Assembly: GCA_963816975.1 (NCBI GenBank)
Contig: CAWFMD010000006.1
Location: forward strand, 434,001-498,000
Length of the DNA stretch: 64,000 nucleotides
Source of the DNA: DASRIA01 sp963816975
GTDB lineage: Bacteria; Actinomycetota; Thermoleophilia; Solirubrobacterales; JBBDJG01
Direction of reading: 5' to 3'
The first letter of the stretch is position 1. The number at the start of each line of letters is the position of its first letter. The notes beneath the pieces were generated by a model. The model saw only the letters and a program-made list of their open reading frames with translations, ran no database searches and was not told the origin of the DNA. Positions 18,792 to 27,829 of this stretch are shown in pieces. The translations under genes were made by a program, and so were the position numbers.

Positions 18792-19459
18792 GCAAGTTCG
18801 ACCACCTGCGGGGACTGCCGGGGTCGCGCAGCAGACTGGCCGCACAGGTCTGGGAGGGCGCGCGCGTGGAGGCCGATCCGGCGGAGGTCCCCGAGCCCAG
18901 CGACGTCGCGGTCCCAGCGCAGTTGCGCGCGGAGATCGAGCACCACATGTCGCTTTATCCGGACCACCGTTCAGCGGTCGGGCCGGCGCTGTCCGCCGCA
19001 CAGCGCGCGCACGGCTGGCTGTCACCCGACGCGATCCTCCAGGTGGCCGCGGTGATGCAGTTCAGCCCGGCATATCTGGAGTCGGTCGCGAGCTTCTACG
19101 ACATGCTCGAGCTGGAGCCCGTCGGCACCCACTCCGTCTACGTGTGCACGAACCTCTCTTGCCAGATGCGCGGCGCGCAGGACGTGCTGGGCGCGCTGTC
19201 GGCGGCGACCGGCGCGCCCGTCGGCGGCTCCAGCTCCGACGGCGTGTTCCACCTGCGCGCGTTCGAATGCCTCGGCGCCTGTGACATCGCCCCGATGGCG
19301 TCGGTCGAGGGCCACTACCGAGGACCGCTGACCGTCGCGGATGCAGCGGTGATCGCAGACCATCTGCGAGCCGGCGGCGCCCCGGCCGAGCTGCTGCCCG
19401 AGAAGATGCCGACCAGCGGCAAGCCCGCGGTCGGGTTCGAGGAAGGACGGGCGCAGTGA
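18788..19459 (+). CDS. nuoE: NADH-quinone oxidoreductase subunit E
   Basis: Thioredoxin-fold subunit with the [2Fe-2S] cluster N1a. The four Cys ligands are two in VCTNLSCQMRG and two in FECLGACDIAP. 223 residues, somewhat longer than usual, with about 40 extra residues at the N-terminus (MSKFDHLRGLPGSRSRLAAQ). ATG at 18788 overlaps the nuoD stop by 4 bases. Forms the NADH dehydrogenase module with NuoF and NuoG. Confidence 0.95.
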   Translation: MSKFDHLRGLPGSRSRLAAQVWEGARVEADPAEVPEPSDVAVPAQLRAEIEHHMSLYPDHRSAVGPALSAAQRAHGWLSPDAILQVAAVMQFSPAYLESVASFYDMLELEPVGTHSVYVCTNLSCQMRGAQDVLGALSAATGAPVGGSSSDGVFHLRAFECLGACDIAPMASVEGHYRGPLTVADAAVIADHLRAGGAPAELLPEKMPTSGKPAVGFEEGRAQ

Positions 19460-20814
19460 GCTCCCGGGCGCACTCCGCGATCCTGCTGCGGCACGTCGAG
19501 GTTCCGGACCTCAACCGGATCGAGACCTACGAGCGCGTTGGGGGATACGCCGCGCTGCGCAAGGCGCTCACCGAGATGAGCCCCGACCAGGTGCTGAAGG
19601 AGCTCGAGGCCAGCGGGCTGCGCGGGCGCGGGGGCGCGGGGTTCTCGATGGGCAAGAAAGCCGGCTTCCTGCCCCACGGCGAGATCCAGAAGTACCTGTG
19701 CTGCAACGCGGACGAGTCCGAGCCGGGGACCTTCAAGGATCGCGAGCTGATCCACGGCAACCCGCACCAGCTGATCGAGGGAATCCTGATCGCCGCCTAC
19801 GCGGCCGGCGTCACCCACTCGTTCGTCTACATCCGCGGAGAGTACGAGGAGGAAGCCGACATTCTCGACGCCGCGGTCACGGAGGCGTACTCGCGCGGGT
19901 ACGTCGGTGACAACGTCCTCGGATCGGGCTTCCGCTGCCCGCTGGTCGTGCACCGCGGCGCGGGCGCATACATCTGCGGCGAGGAGACGGCGCTGCTCGA
20001 CTCCCTCGAGGGCAAGCGCGGCAACCCGCGGCTGAAGCCGCCGTTTCCCGCAAACCAGGGCCTCTATCAAGGGCCGACGTTGATCAACAACGTGGAGACG
20101 CTGTGCAACGTGCCGCACATCATCGGCAACGGCGCCGAGTGGTTCCGCAAGTTCGGGACCGAGCGCTCCCCGGGAACGAAGGTGGTGTCGGTGTCCGGGT
20201 GCGTGCAGCGCCCAGGGAACTACGAGATCGAGCTCGGGATCCCGGCGCGCGACATCGTCTACGGGCTCGCCGGCGGGCCGCCGGAGGGGCGCCGCGTGAA
20301 GGCGTGGTTCCCGGGCGGCTCGTCCGCTCCGGTGCTGACAGAGGAGCACCTCGACCTGCCGTACGACTTCGAGCACATGGCGGAGGCGGGCTCGATGCTC
20401 GGCTCGGGGGCGATCATCGTGGTCGACGACTCCGTGCCGATCGTGTCGGTCGCGCTGCGGCTGGCCGAGTTCTACCGGCACGAGTCGTGCGGCAAGTGTG
20501 TTCCGTGCCGCGAGGGCACGAACTGGACCGTGAAGATGCTGGAGCGCGTGGATCGCGGCGAGGCCACGCCGATGGACCTCGACGTGATGACGGACGTGCA
20601 GGGCAACATCATCGGGAACTGCCTGTGCCTGCTGGGGGACTCGATGGCGATGCCGGTGGGATCGATGATCGCCAAGTTCCGCGGGGAATTCGAACAACAC
20701 ATAGAGGCCGCACGTCTGCGAGCGGACGGGCGGGTCGACGGCGGGACGGGCGGTCCGATCTCCATCTCCGACGACGCAGGGTTGTCCGTTCCCGCCACCG
20801 ACGAGGCCGCCTGA
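19456..20814 (+). CDS. nuoF: NADH-quinone oxidoreductase subunit F (NADH/FMN-binding)
   Basis: Oxidises NADH through FMN and passes electrons to cluster N3. 452 residues. The GLRGRGGAGFSMGKK motif binds NADH/FMN. The FMN-side motif CNADESEPGTFKDRELIHGN and the SLBB-like middle region are present. The 4Fe-4S ligands are ESCGKCVPCREGT and the later Cys in GNCLC. Start GTG at 19456 overlaps nuoE as GTGA. The last 40 residues form a low-complexity tail. Confidence 0.97.
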   Translation: MSSRAHSAILLRHVEVPDLNRIETYERVGGYAALRKALTEMSPDQVLKELEASGLRGRGGAGFSMGKKAGFLPHGEIQKYLCCNADESEPGTFKDRELIHGNPHQLIEGILIAAYAAGVTHSFVYIRGEYEEEADILDAAVTEAYSRGYVGDNVLGSGFRCPLVVHRGAGAYICGEETALLDSLEGKRGNPRLKPPFPANQGLYQGPTLINNVETLCNVPHIIGNGAEWFRKFGTERSPGTKVVSVSGCVQRPGNYEIELGIPARDIVYGLAGGPPEGRRVKAWFPGGSSAPVLTEEHLDLPYDFEHMAEAGSMLGSGAIIVVDDSVPIVSVALRLAEFYRHESCGKCVPCREGTNWTVKMLERVDRGEATPMDLDVMTDVQGNIIGNCLCLLGDSMAMPVGSMIAKFRGEFEQHIEAARLRADGRVDGGTGGPISISDDAGLSVPATDEAA

Positions 20815-23414
20815 TGTCCCAGGGAGATTGGATCACCTTCACGATCGACGGCCGCGATGTGCGCGCGCCCGAGGGCGAGTGGCTGCTCGACGCGGCCAAG
20901 CGCGGTGACGTCGACGTGCCCTACTTCTGCTACGAGCCCAAGCTGGGCCCGCCCGTCGGCGCATGCCGCATGTGCATGGTCGAGGTCGAGGGGATGCCGA
21001 AGCTCCAGACCTCCTGCTCCACGCCCGTCAAGGACGGCATGGTGGTCTACACGCAGACCGATCGCGTCAAGGACGCCCAGAACGCGGTCGTCGAGTTCCT
21101 GCTCGTCAACCATCCGCTCGACTGCCCCGTGTGCGACAAGGGCGGCGAGTGCCCGCTCCAGGACATCGCGTTCGGGTGGGGCCCCGGGCGCAGCCGCTTC
21201 GTCGAGGACAAGCGCAACTTCCCGAAGCCGATCGCGCTCTCACCGCTGATCGCGATCGACCGGGAGCGCTGCATCCTGTGCTATCGCTGCGTGCGCTTCT
21301 CGCAGGAGGTGGCGGAGGACGACCAGCTGATGTTCCTCGAGCGCGCCGACCACACCTTCGTCGGGACCTTCGACGGACGTCCCTACCAGGCCCCGTTCTC
21401 GGGCAATGTGATCGACCTCTGTCCCGTGGGCGCGCTGACCAACACCTCGTACCGGTTCCGCGCGCGCCCCTGGGACATCGAAGGGGCCGGGACGCTCTGC
21501 ACGCTATGCCCGAGCCAGTGCAACGTCGAGCTGACGATCCGCGACGAGCGCGTGGAGCGCGTCGAGCCGCGCGACAACCACGCGGTCGATGACGGGTGGC
21601 TGTGCGACAAGGGCCGCTGGGGCTACCAGTCGACCCGCCCCGACGGCCGCGTGCTCGAGCCGCTGGTCCGCGACGGCGGCCATCTGCGCCCGGCCACCTG
21701 GGAGCAAGCGCTGACGGCCGCTGCCGCCGGCTTGGCCCGCGCCGGCGCGGGCGCCGCGGCCGTGGTCGGCGGGCAGACCACCAACGAAGAGGGGTGGCTG
21801 CTGCAGCACATCCTGCGCCAGGGCCTGGGCTCGCCCCACGTCGACGCCCGGGCCGGCGGCCCGCTCGGCCCGTCGGTGGCGCGCAGGCTGGCCCACCCCG
21901 ACCTGGCGGCTGCCCTGTCCGACGTGGACCACGCCGCCGCGGTGCTCCTGCTGGAGACCAACCCGGTGGACGAGGCGCCGATCTTCGATCTGCGCCTGCG
22001 CAAGGCGGTGCGCCGCTTCGGCGCCAAGCTCGTGGTCGCCTCGAGCGTGCCGACGGCGCTCGACGGGGGCGCGGCCGAGGTGCTGCGCCTCGCTCCGGGC
22101 GGCGCGGAGTCGCTGCTGCGCGCGCTGCAGAAGGCGCTGCTCGAGGCGGAGCGCCCGGCCAACGGAGTTGTGACCGACCCCACGGCAGGCGGCGAGACAC
22201 CCAGCGGCCACACCGGCCTGGCGGGACTGCTCGCGGAGCACTCCGTGGAGCGCCTGGCGGAGACGGCCGAGGTGGACCTCGCCGACCTGCGCGACGCGGC
22301 CGCGCTGCTGACGCAGGCCGACAACGTGATCGTGATCTGGGGCGAGCGCCTCGGGTGGGGCGAGCGCGGCCCCGGCGCACTCGAGGCGCTGGCGGACCTC
22401 GCCCTGGTGCTCGGGCTCGACGCGGCGGCCGGCTCGGGGCTGATCGAGGTCCCCGCGACCGTCAACGGCCGCGGGCTGCGGGAGGTCGGATGCGTGGCGG
22501 GGATCGGCCCGGGCATGTCCGACACACCGGCCGGCTTGACGGCGGCCCGCGCTCGCGACGCGGTGCTGGCGGGCGGCCCGGTGAGCGCGTTCTACCTGTT
22601 GCACAACGACCCGCTGCGCGAGCTCCCGGGCCACGAGCTGTGGGACGACGCGCTGCGCCAGGCCGGTTTCGTCGTGATGCACGAGCAGTTCCTGGGGGAG
22701 GCCGCGGCCCGGCACGCCGACGTCGTCTTCCCGGCCGAGTCGTACGCCGAGAAGGAGGGCACGGTCACGCATCCGGACGGCCGCCTCCAGCGGCTGCGCC
22801 CCGCGATCGGCCACCCCGGTGAGGTCCGCGCCGAATGGCAGGTCCTGGCCGAGATCGCCCAGCGGCTCGGCCTCGACATGCGACGGTCGCAGACGGCCGG
22901 CGCGGTGCTCACCCAGCTCGCCGAGGAGGTGCCGATGTACGCCGGCGTCACGCTCGACGAGATCGGCGGGCGCGGAGTCCGCTGGCAGGAGCGCCCACAC
23001 GGAGCCAACGCGGCGCGCGTCGCGTTCGGCACGCTGCGCTTCGGTCCGGCCGCTGAGCCACCAACTCCACTGCGGCCGGGAGACGGCGCGCTGCGGCTCT
23101 CCACGCGACCCGGGCTCTGGGCGTCGTGGGTGACGGAGCGCTCGCCGTCGATGCACTACCTCGTCGCGGGTCAGCAGGTCGAGCTCAGCCCGCTCGATGC
23201 CGAGCGCCTCGCAGTCGAGTCGGGCGACGAGGTGCAGGTGCGCAGCAACGGGCACGCCGTCAGCGCCGTCGTCCAGATCCGCGCCCGCGCCAAGCGCGGC
23301 ACGGCGACCCTGATCGAGGGAACGAGGGAGGGCAGCGCCTACCGGCTGGTGGACGGCGCCCCCGTGCTCGTCGAGATCAGCCGGCCGGACGCCGAGGGCG
23401 AACGGCGCACCTGA
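20814..23414 (+). CDS. nuoG: NADH-quinone oxidoreductase subunit G
   Basis: Largest peripheral subunit (866 residues), holding several Fe-S clusters. The N-terminal ferredoxin domain has FCYEPKLGPPVGACRMCMVE plus a fourth Cys in LQTSC. Next is the His/Cys motif HPLDCPVCDKGGECPLQD, then CILCYRC with a distant CPVGAL. A further motif, TLCTLCPSQC with GWLCDKGRWG, matches the extra N7-type cluster found in some bacteria. The C-terminal half is a molybdopterin-oxidoreductase-like domain that has lost its cofactor in this family. ATG overlaps the nuoF stop (TGATG). Confidence 0.96.
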   Translation: MSQGDWITFTIDGRDVRAPEGEWLLDAAKRGDVDVPYFCYEPKLGPPVGACRMCMVEVEGMPKLQTSCSTPVKDGMVVYTQTDRVKDAQNAVVEFLLVNHPLDCPVCDKGGECPLQDIAFGWGPGRSRFVEDKRNFPKPIALSPLIAIDRERCILCYRCVRFSQEVAEDDQLMFLERADHTFVGTFDGRPYQAPFSGNVIDLCPVGALTNTSYRFRARPWDIEGAGTLCTLCPSQCNVELTIRDERVERVEPRDNHAVDDGWLCDKGRWGYQSTRPDGRVLEPLVRDGGHLRPATWEQALTAAAAGLARAGAGAAAVVGGQTTNEEGWLLQHILRQGLGSPHVDARAGGPLGPSVARRLAHPDLAAALSDVDHAAAVLLLETNPVDEAPIFDLRLRKAVRRFGAKLVVASSVPTALDGGAAEVLRLAPGGAESLLRALQKALLEAERPANGVVTDPTAGGETPSGHTGLAGLLAEHSVERLAETAEVDLADLRDAAALLTQADNVIVIWGERLGWGERGPGALEALADLALVLGLDAAAGSGLIEVPATVNGRGLREVGCVAGIGPGMSDTPAGLTAARARDAVLAGGPVSAFYLLHNDPLRELPGHELWDDALRQAGFVVMHEQFLGEAAARHADVVFPAESYAEKEGTVTHPDGRLQRLRPAIGHPGEVRAEWQVLAEIAQRLGLDMRRSQTAGAVLTQLAEEVPMYAGVTLDEIGGRGVRWQERPHGANAARVAFGTLRFGPAAEPPTPLRPGDGALRLSTRPGLWASWVTERSPSMHYLVAGQQVELSPLDAERLAVESGDEVQVRSNGHAVSAVVQIRARAKRGTATLIEGTREGSAYRLVDGAPVLVEISRPDAEGERRT

Positions 23415-24421
23415 TGTATCTGGCCGACACCACGTTCGTCGAGACGACCGGAGTGTGGGTGATCAAGTCCGTCGTCATCTTCGCGTTCGTGATGGGCGTG
23501 GTGCCGATGGTCCTGCTGCTCGAGCGCAAGCTGCTGGGCCGTTTCCAGAACCGCTACGGGCCCAACCGCGTTGGCCCTTACGGGCTGTTGCAGCCACTTG
23601 CAGACGTGATCAAGCTGGCCTCGAAGGAGCCGTTCTATCCGGCCACCGGGGTCCCGCGGCTGATGGCGATCGCGCCCGCGATCATGATCGTCACCGCACT
23701 CGCCTCGATCGCCATCATTCCCTTCGGCGACGTCGAGCAGGGCTTCGGCTCCAAGTTCGGCCTGTACGGGATCGACGTCAACATCGGCATCCTGTACGCG
23801 TTCGCGTTCGGCTCCCTGGCCTTCTACGGCCTGCTGCTGGGCGGCTGGGCTTCGGGCTCCAAATACTCGTTCCTCGGGGCGATGCGGTCGGCCGCGCAGC
23901 TGATCAGCTACGAGGTGTCGCTCGGACTCTCGCTGATCGGAGTCGTGATGATGGCCGGTTCGCTGTCCCTGGTCGACATCGTCAAGGCGCAGGACGCGGT
24001 CTGGTACGTGATCCCGCAGTTCGTCGGGTTCCTGATCTTCACGGTCGCCGGATTTGCCGAGACGAACCGCCCGCCCTTCGACCTGCCCGAGGCAGACGCC
24101 GAGCTGGTCGCCGGGTACAACACCGAGTTCGGTGGCATGCGGTTCGGCTCGTTCTTCATGGCCGAGTACATCAACATGCTGGTGATCGCGGGCCTCGGCG
24201 CCGCGATGTTCTTCGGCGGCTGGATGGGCCCGGGGCCGAGCGGCCTCGACCCACTGTGGATGGTGCTGAAGATGCTCGCGATCGTGATCTTCTTCATCTG
24301 GGTGCGGGCCACGATGCCGCGCCTGCGCTACGACCAGCTGATGAGCTTCGGCTGGAAGATCCTGCTGCCCCTCGCGACGCTCAACTTGCTCGTGACCGCA
24401 GTCCTCGTATCTACGACTTGA
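23414..24421 (+). CDS. nuoH: NADH-quinone oxidoreductase subunit H
   Basis: Membrane subunit that forms much of the quinone tunnel. 335 residues, eight helices. Conserved features: ERKLLGRFQNRYGPNRVGPYG in the first loop, SYEVSLGLSLIGV, and the acidic loop AETNRPPFDLPEADAELVAG. The end PRLRYDQLMSFGWKILLPL is typical. ATG overlaps the nuoG stop as TGATG; six bases then separate it from nuoI. Confidence 0.96.
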   Translation: MYLADTTFVETTGVWVIKSVVIFAFVMGVVPMVLLLERKLLGRFQNRYGPNRVGPYGLLQPLADVIKLASKEPFYPATGVPRLMAIAPAIMIVTALASIAIIPFGDVEQGFGSKFGLYGIDVNIGILYAFAFGSLAFYGLLLGGWASGSKYSFLGAMRSAAQLISYEVSLGLSLIGVVMMAGSLSLVDIVKAQDAVWYVIPQFVGFLIFTVAGFAETNRPPFDLPEADAELVAGYNTEFGGMRFGSFFMAEYINMLVIAGLGAAMFFGGWMGPGPSGLDPLWMVLKMLAIVIFFIWVRATMPRLRYDQLMSFGWKILLPLATLNLLVTAVLVSTT

Positions 24422-24427
24422 GGTGAG

Positions 24428-24960
24428 ATGACATACAGGGTTGAGCCAGATGCGATCGCCGTGCAGCGCGGCCCGGACCCGGGCGGGCTGGGCGCCGTAT
24501 CGCGTGCGTTCGGGGAGACGCTGCGGGGGCTGAAGACGACGTTCGGGCGGCTCGTCGAGGGCCCGGTCACGATCGAGTACCCGGAACAGAAGACCCCGTC
24601 TATCCCCGCTTCCGCGGGCGGCACAAGCTGCACCGCTTCGAGGACACGGACCTCGAGAAGTGCGTTGGCTGCTCGCTGTGCGCGGCGGCCTGTCCCGCCG
24701 ACTGCATCCGCGTGGTCGCGGCCGAGAACACACCGGAGCACCGCGTGTCGGCGGGTGAGCGCTACGCCGAGGTGTACGAGATCAACATGACCCGCTGCAT
24801 CTTCTGCGGCTACTGCGAGGTCGCATGCCCGTTCGACGCAATCACGATGGGCCACGACTACGAGCTGTCCGACTACGACCGGTCGGACCTGATCTTCACG
24901 AAGGAGATGTTGCTGGCCGAGCCGGTGGAACGCACCCCGCTGAGGCGTGAGGGGGAGTAG
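24428..24960 (+). CDS. nuoI: NADH-quinone oxidoreductase subunit I (one frameshift)
   Basis: Subunit with two [4Fe-4S] clusters (N6a and N6b). The ligand sets are visible: CVGCSLCAAACP and CIFCGYCEVACP. The N-terminal part (SRAFGETLRGLKTTFGRL) reads from the ATG at 24428, but the frame breaks near 24597, between EQKTP and YPRFRGRHKL; one base appears missing. The second frame then runs to a stop at 24960. Complex I cannot work without NuoI and every other subunit is intact, so a sequence error is more likely than a true mutation. Confidence 0.93.
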
Positions 24961-24969
24961 GACCGGCTG

Positions 24970-25524
24970 ATGGAGTCAGTCGTCTTTTTCGTGGCTGCGG
25001 TGCTTGCCGTTGCCGGCGCGGCGGGCGTCGTGCTCCAGCGCAACCCGTTCTACAGCGTGCTCGCGCTGGTCGTGCACCTGCTCGCGCTGGCCGTGCTGTT
25101 CCTGCTGCTGCGCGCGGAGTTCCTGGCCGCCGCGCAGGTGATCGTGTACGCGGGCGCGGTGATGGTGCTGTACGTGTTCGTGGTCGCATACGTGGGCGGT
25201 TTGGAGGACGCGCTGATCGAGCCGCACCCGACCTTGCGCGTGCTCGCGCCGCTGTTCGCCCTCGCGTTGCTGGCCGAGCTGTGCGTGGCGATCATCGGCT
25301 CCGGCCTGAAGGCGCTGGACACCGCGGGCGCCGACCTGGCTGCGGGCTTCGGCTCCCCCGCCGCGATCGGCGAGATGCTCCTGACGAAGTTCCTGGTGGC
25401 GTTCGAGGTGGTGTCGCTGCTGCTGCTGATCGCTGCCGTCGGCGCAGTCGTGCTGGCCAGACGCGAGGAAGAAGAGGCCGTCGATCTGCAAGCAGATCGA
25501 CGGGTCGGGCGAGGGACGGGGTAA
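24970..25524 (+). CDS. nuoJ: NADH-quinone oxidoreductase subunit J
   Basis: Membrane subunit of the proton path, 184 residues, five helices. The second and third helices show NPFYSVLALVVHLLALAVLF and AQVIVYAGAVMVLYVFVV, the family signature with its pi-bulge region. A charged tail of about 25 residues follows the last helix. ATG at 24970, 9 bases after nuoI. nuoK starts 2 bases after its stop. Confidence 0.95.
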   Translation: MESVVFFVAAVLAVAGAAGVVLQRNPFYSVLALVVHLLALAVLFLLLRAEFLAAAQVIVYAGAVMVLYVFVVAYVGGLEDALIEPHPTLRVLAPLFALALLAELCVAIIGSGLKALDTAGADLAAGFGSPAAIGEMLLTKFLVAFEVVSLLLLIAAVGAVVLARREEEEAVDLQADRRVGRGTG

Positions 25525-25526
25525 CC

Positions 25527-25826
25527 GTGGACATCGTCTGGTACCTCGTCCTCTCGGCGTTCATCTTCTGCATCGGCGCGGCTGGGGTGCTCACGCGGCG
25601 CAGCCCGCTGGTTGTCCTGATCTGCCTGGAGCTGATGCTGAACGCGGGCAACCTCGCCCTGGTTTCGTTCGCGCGGATGACCGGTACGCATGACGGTCAG
25701 GTCTTCGCGTTGATCGTGATGATCGTCGCCGCCTGCGAGGTCGTGATCGGGCTCGGCCTGATCGTCGCGATGCACCGCAGCCGGCTGCCGATGGACGTCG
25801 ACGAGATGTCGGAGCTGCGCGGATGA
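25527..25826 (+). CDS. nuoK: NADH-quinone oxidoreductase subunit K
   Basis: Small three-helix subunit related to MrpC, 99 residues. The two membrane glutamates of the family are in LICLELMLNAGNLALV and in MIVAACEVVIGLGLIVAMHR. GTG start at 25527 gives MDIVWYLVLSAFIFCIGAAG, the usual N-terminus. Its stop overlaps the nuoL ATG by 4 bases. Confidence 0.95.
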   Translation: MDIVWYLVLSAFIFCIGAAGVLTRRSPLVVLICLELMLNAGNLALVSFARMTGTHDGQVFALIVMIVAACEVVIGLGLIVAMHRSRLPMDVDEMSELRG

Positions 25827-27829
25827 GCGTCGCGACCTACGGCTGGCTCGTGATCGCCTGCCCGCTGGCGGGCTCGATCGTGATCGCACTGGGCTGGCGC
25901 GTGTGGAGCGGCCGCACGGCCGGCTGGATCGGGTCGGCGGCGATCTTCCTCGCCTTCCTGAACGCGCTCGGCGCGCTGGTGCAGCTGCAGGACAAGCCCG
26001 CGGTCGAGCGGCACGTCACGTCGTCGCTGTGGGACTACGTGAGCACCTCCGGCGTCGACGCGCGGCTCGAGATCCTGGTCGATCCGCTGGCCGTGTTCAT
26101 GGCGTTGATCGTGTCCGGGGTGAGCTTCCTGATCCATGTCTACTCGGTCGCGTACATGTCGGGTGACCGCGGCTATGCGCGCTACTTCAGCTATCTGAAC
26201 TTCTTCGTCTTCTCGATGCTGCTGCTGGTGCTGGCGGGCAACTTCCTCCTGCTGATCGTCGGCTGGGCGTTCGTCGGCTTCGCCTCCTACGCGCTGATCA
26301 GCTACTGGTATCGCCGCCAGACGGCGACCGCGGCCGGCATGAAAGCGTTCGTGATCAACGTGATCGGCGACGTCGGGTTGGTGCTCGCCGCAATCATCCT
26401 GCTGCGCGACACCGGACACCTGGACTTCGCGCGGGTGTTCGAGTCCGCGCCCGGGACCTATTCGCAGAACGAGTGGACGATCGTGGCGGCCTGCCTGCTG
26501 ATCATGGTGGGCGCGTTCGCGAAGTCGGCGCAGATCCCGCTCCACACCTGGCTCGCCGACGCAATGGAGGGGCCCACGCCGGTCTCCGCCCTGATCCACG
26601 CTGCCACGATGGTGACCGCGGGCGTGTACCTGATCGCGCGCATGCACCCGCTGTTCGAGCTGGCTCCGACCGCGGCCGACATCTCGGCTGCGATCGGCGC
26701 GCTGACGCTGGTGTTCGCCGCGTCGGTCGCGCTGGTCGCCACCGATCTCAAGCGGATCATCGCCTACTCCACGATCAGCCAGATCGGCTACATGATCATG
26801 GGCGTTTCGATTGCGGCGTACGGCGCCGGGATGTTCCACCTGATGACGCACGCCTTCTTCAAGGCGCTGATGTTCATGGCCGCCGGCTCCGTGATCGCGG
26901 CGATGGCGGGCAACCAGAACATCGACCGGATGTCGGGGCTGCGGCGGGCGATGCCGTTCACATACGTCGCGTTCGTCATCGCGGCCCTGGCGCTCGCGGC
27001 GTTCCCCGGGTTCTCGGGCTACTTCTCCAAGGACGAGATCCTCGCGTTCGCCGCCGAGCGCGGCGGTGGGTACTGGATCCTCTACGTGGCCGGCACCGTG
27101 GCGGCGGTGATGACCGCGTTCTACGCGTTTCGGATCGTGTTCCGTGTCTTCGGCGGCGAGCCGAACGAGGAGGCGCGCGAGCTCGAGCGCGGGCATCTGC
27201 ACCACGCCGATCCGGCCAACCCGGTGACGGGCGAGCCCGAGGACACCGACGTCGGCTACCCGGGGCCCGAGCACCACATCGCAGAGCGTCAGCCTCCGAT
27301 GCGCGCGGCGATGGCGATTCTCGCGATCCTGGCGGTGGCCGCGGGCATCCTGCAGATCCCGGGCGTCACGCACGTCATCGAGAACTTCCTCGAGCCCACG
27401 TTCGAGGAATCGCGCTTGGCCCACACCGACGTCTCGGGCGGGATCGAGGCGCTGGCGCTGGTCGTGGGCGCGCTCGGGGCGTTCGCCGGCATCGCGCTCG
27501 CGTGGCTGCTGTACGTGCGACAGCCCGGCACGACCCTGCGGCTGGCTGAGCGCTACCGGTGGCTGCACGACTTCCTCGCGCACAAGTGGTACTTCGACGA
27601 GCTGTATGACCGCGCGATCGTGCGGCCGGCGCGCGGCGCCGGCGCCTGGTCGGCGAGCGTGTTCGAGCGCTTCGTGGTGGGCGGCTTCGTGGTGGGCGCG
27701 ACGCTCGCGGTGCGGGCCGGCAGCCAGGCCGTACGGGTCGCGCAATCCGGGGTCCTGCGCTACTACGCGCTGCTGCTGATGACCGGCGTGACCGCGCTGG
27801 CGCTGTACTTCCTGGTGGTGAGCCGCTGA
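25823..27829 (+). CDS. nuoL: NADH-quinone oxidoreductase subunit L
   Basis: Distal proton-pumping subunit related to Na+/H+ antiporters. 668 residues. Key residues are seen in AKSAQIPLHTWLADAMEGPTP and VSALIHAATMVTAGVYLIAR, and the conserved lysine helices are present (ATDLKRIIAYSTISQIGYM, HAFFKALMFMAAG). The C-terminal part includes the long lateral helix region, then LAHKWYFDELYDR, a typical NuoL stretch. ATGA overlap with nuoK. Confidence 0.97.
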   Translation: MSVATYGWLVIACPLAGSIVIALGWRVWSGRTAGWIGSAAIFLAFLNALGALVQLQDKPAVERHVTSSLWDYVSTSGVDARLEILVDPLAVFMALIVSGVSFLIHVYSVAYMSGDRGYARYFSYLNFFVFSMLLLVLAGNFLLLIVGWAFVGFASYALISYWYRRQTATAAGMKAFVINVIGDVGLVLAAIILLRDTGHLDFARVFESAPGTYSQNEWTIVAACLLIMVGAFAKSAQIPLHTWLADAMEGPTPVSALIHAATMVTAGVYLIARMHPLFELAPTAADISAAIGALTLVFAASVALVATDLKRIIAYSTISQIGYMIMGVSIAAYGAGMFHLMTHAFFKALMFMAAGSVIAAMAGNQNIDRMSGLRRAMPFTYVAFVIAALALAAFPGFSGYFSKDEILAFAAERGGGYWILYVAGTVAAVMTAFYAFRIVFRVFGGEPNEEARELERGHLHHADPANPVTGEPEDTDVGYPGPEHHIAERQPPMRAAMAILAILAVAAGILQIPGVTHVIENFLEPTFEESRLAHTDVSGGIEALALVVGALGAFAGIALAWLLYVRQPGTTLRLAERYRWLHDFLAHKWYFDELYDRAIVRPARGAGAWSASVFERFVVGGFVVGATLAVRAGSQAVRVAQSGVLRYYALLLMTGVTALALYFLVVSR

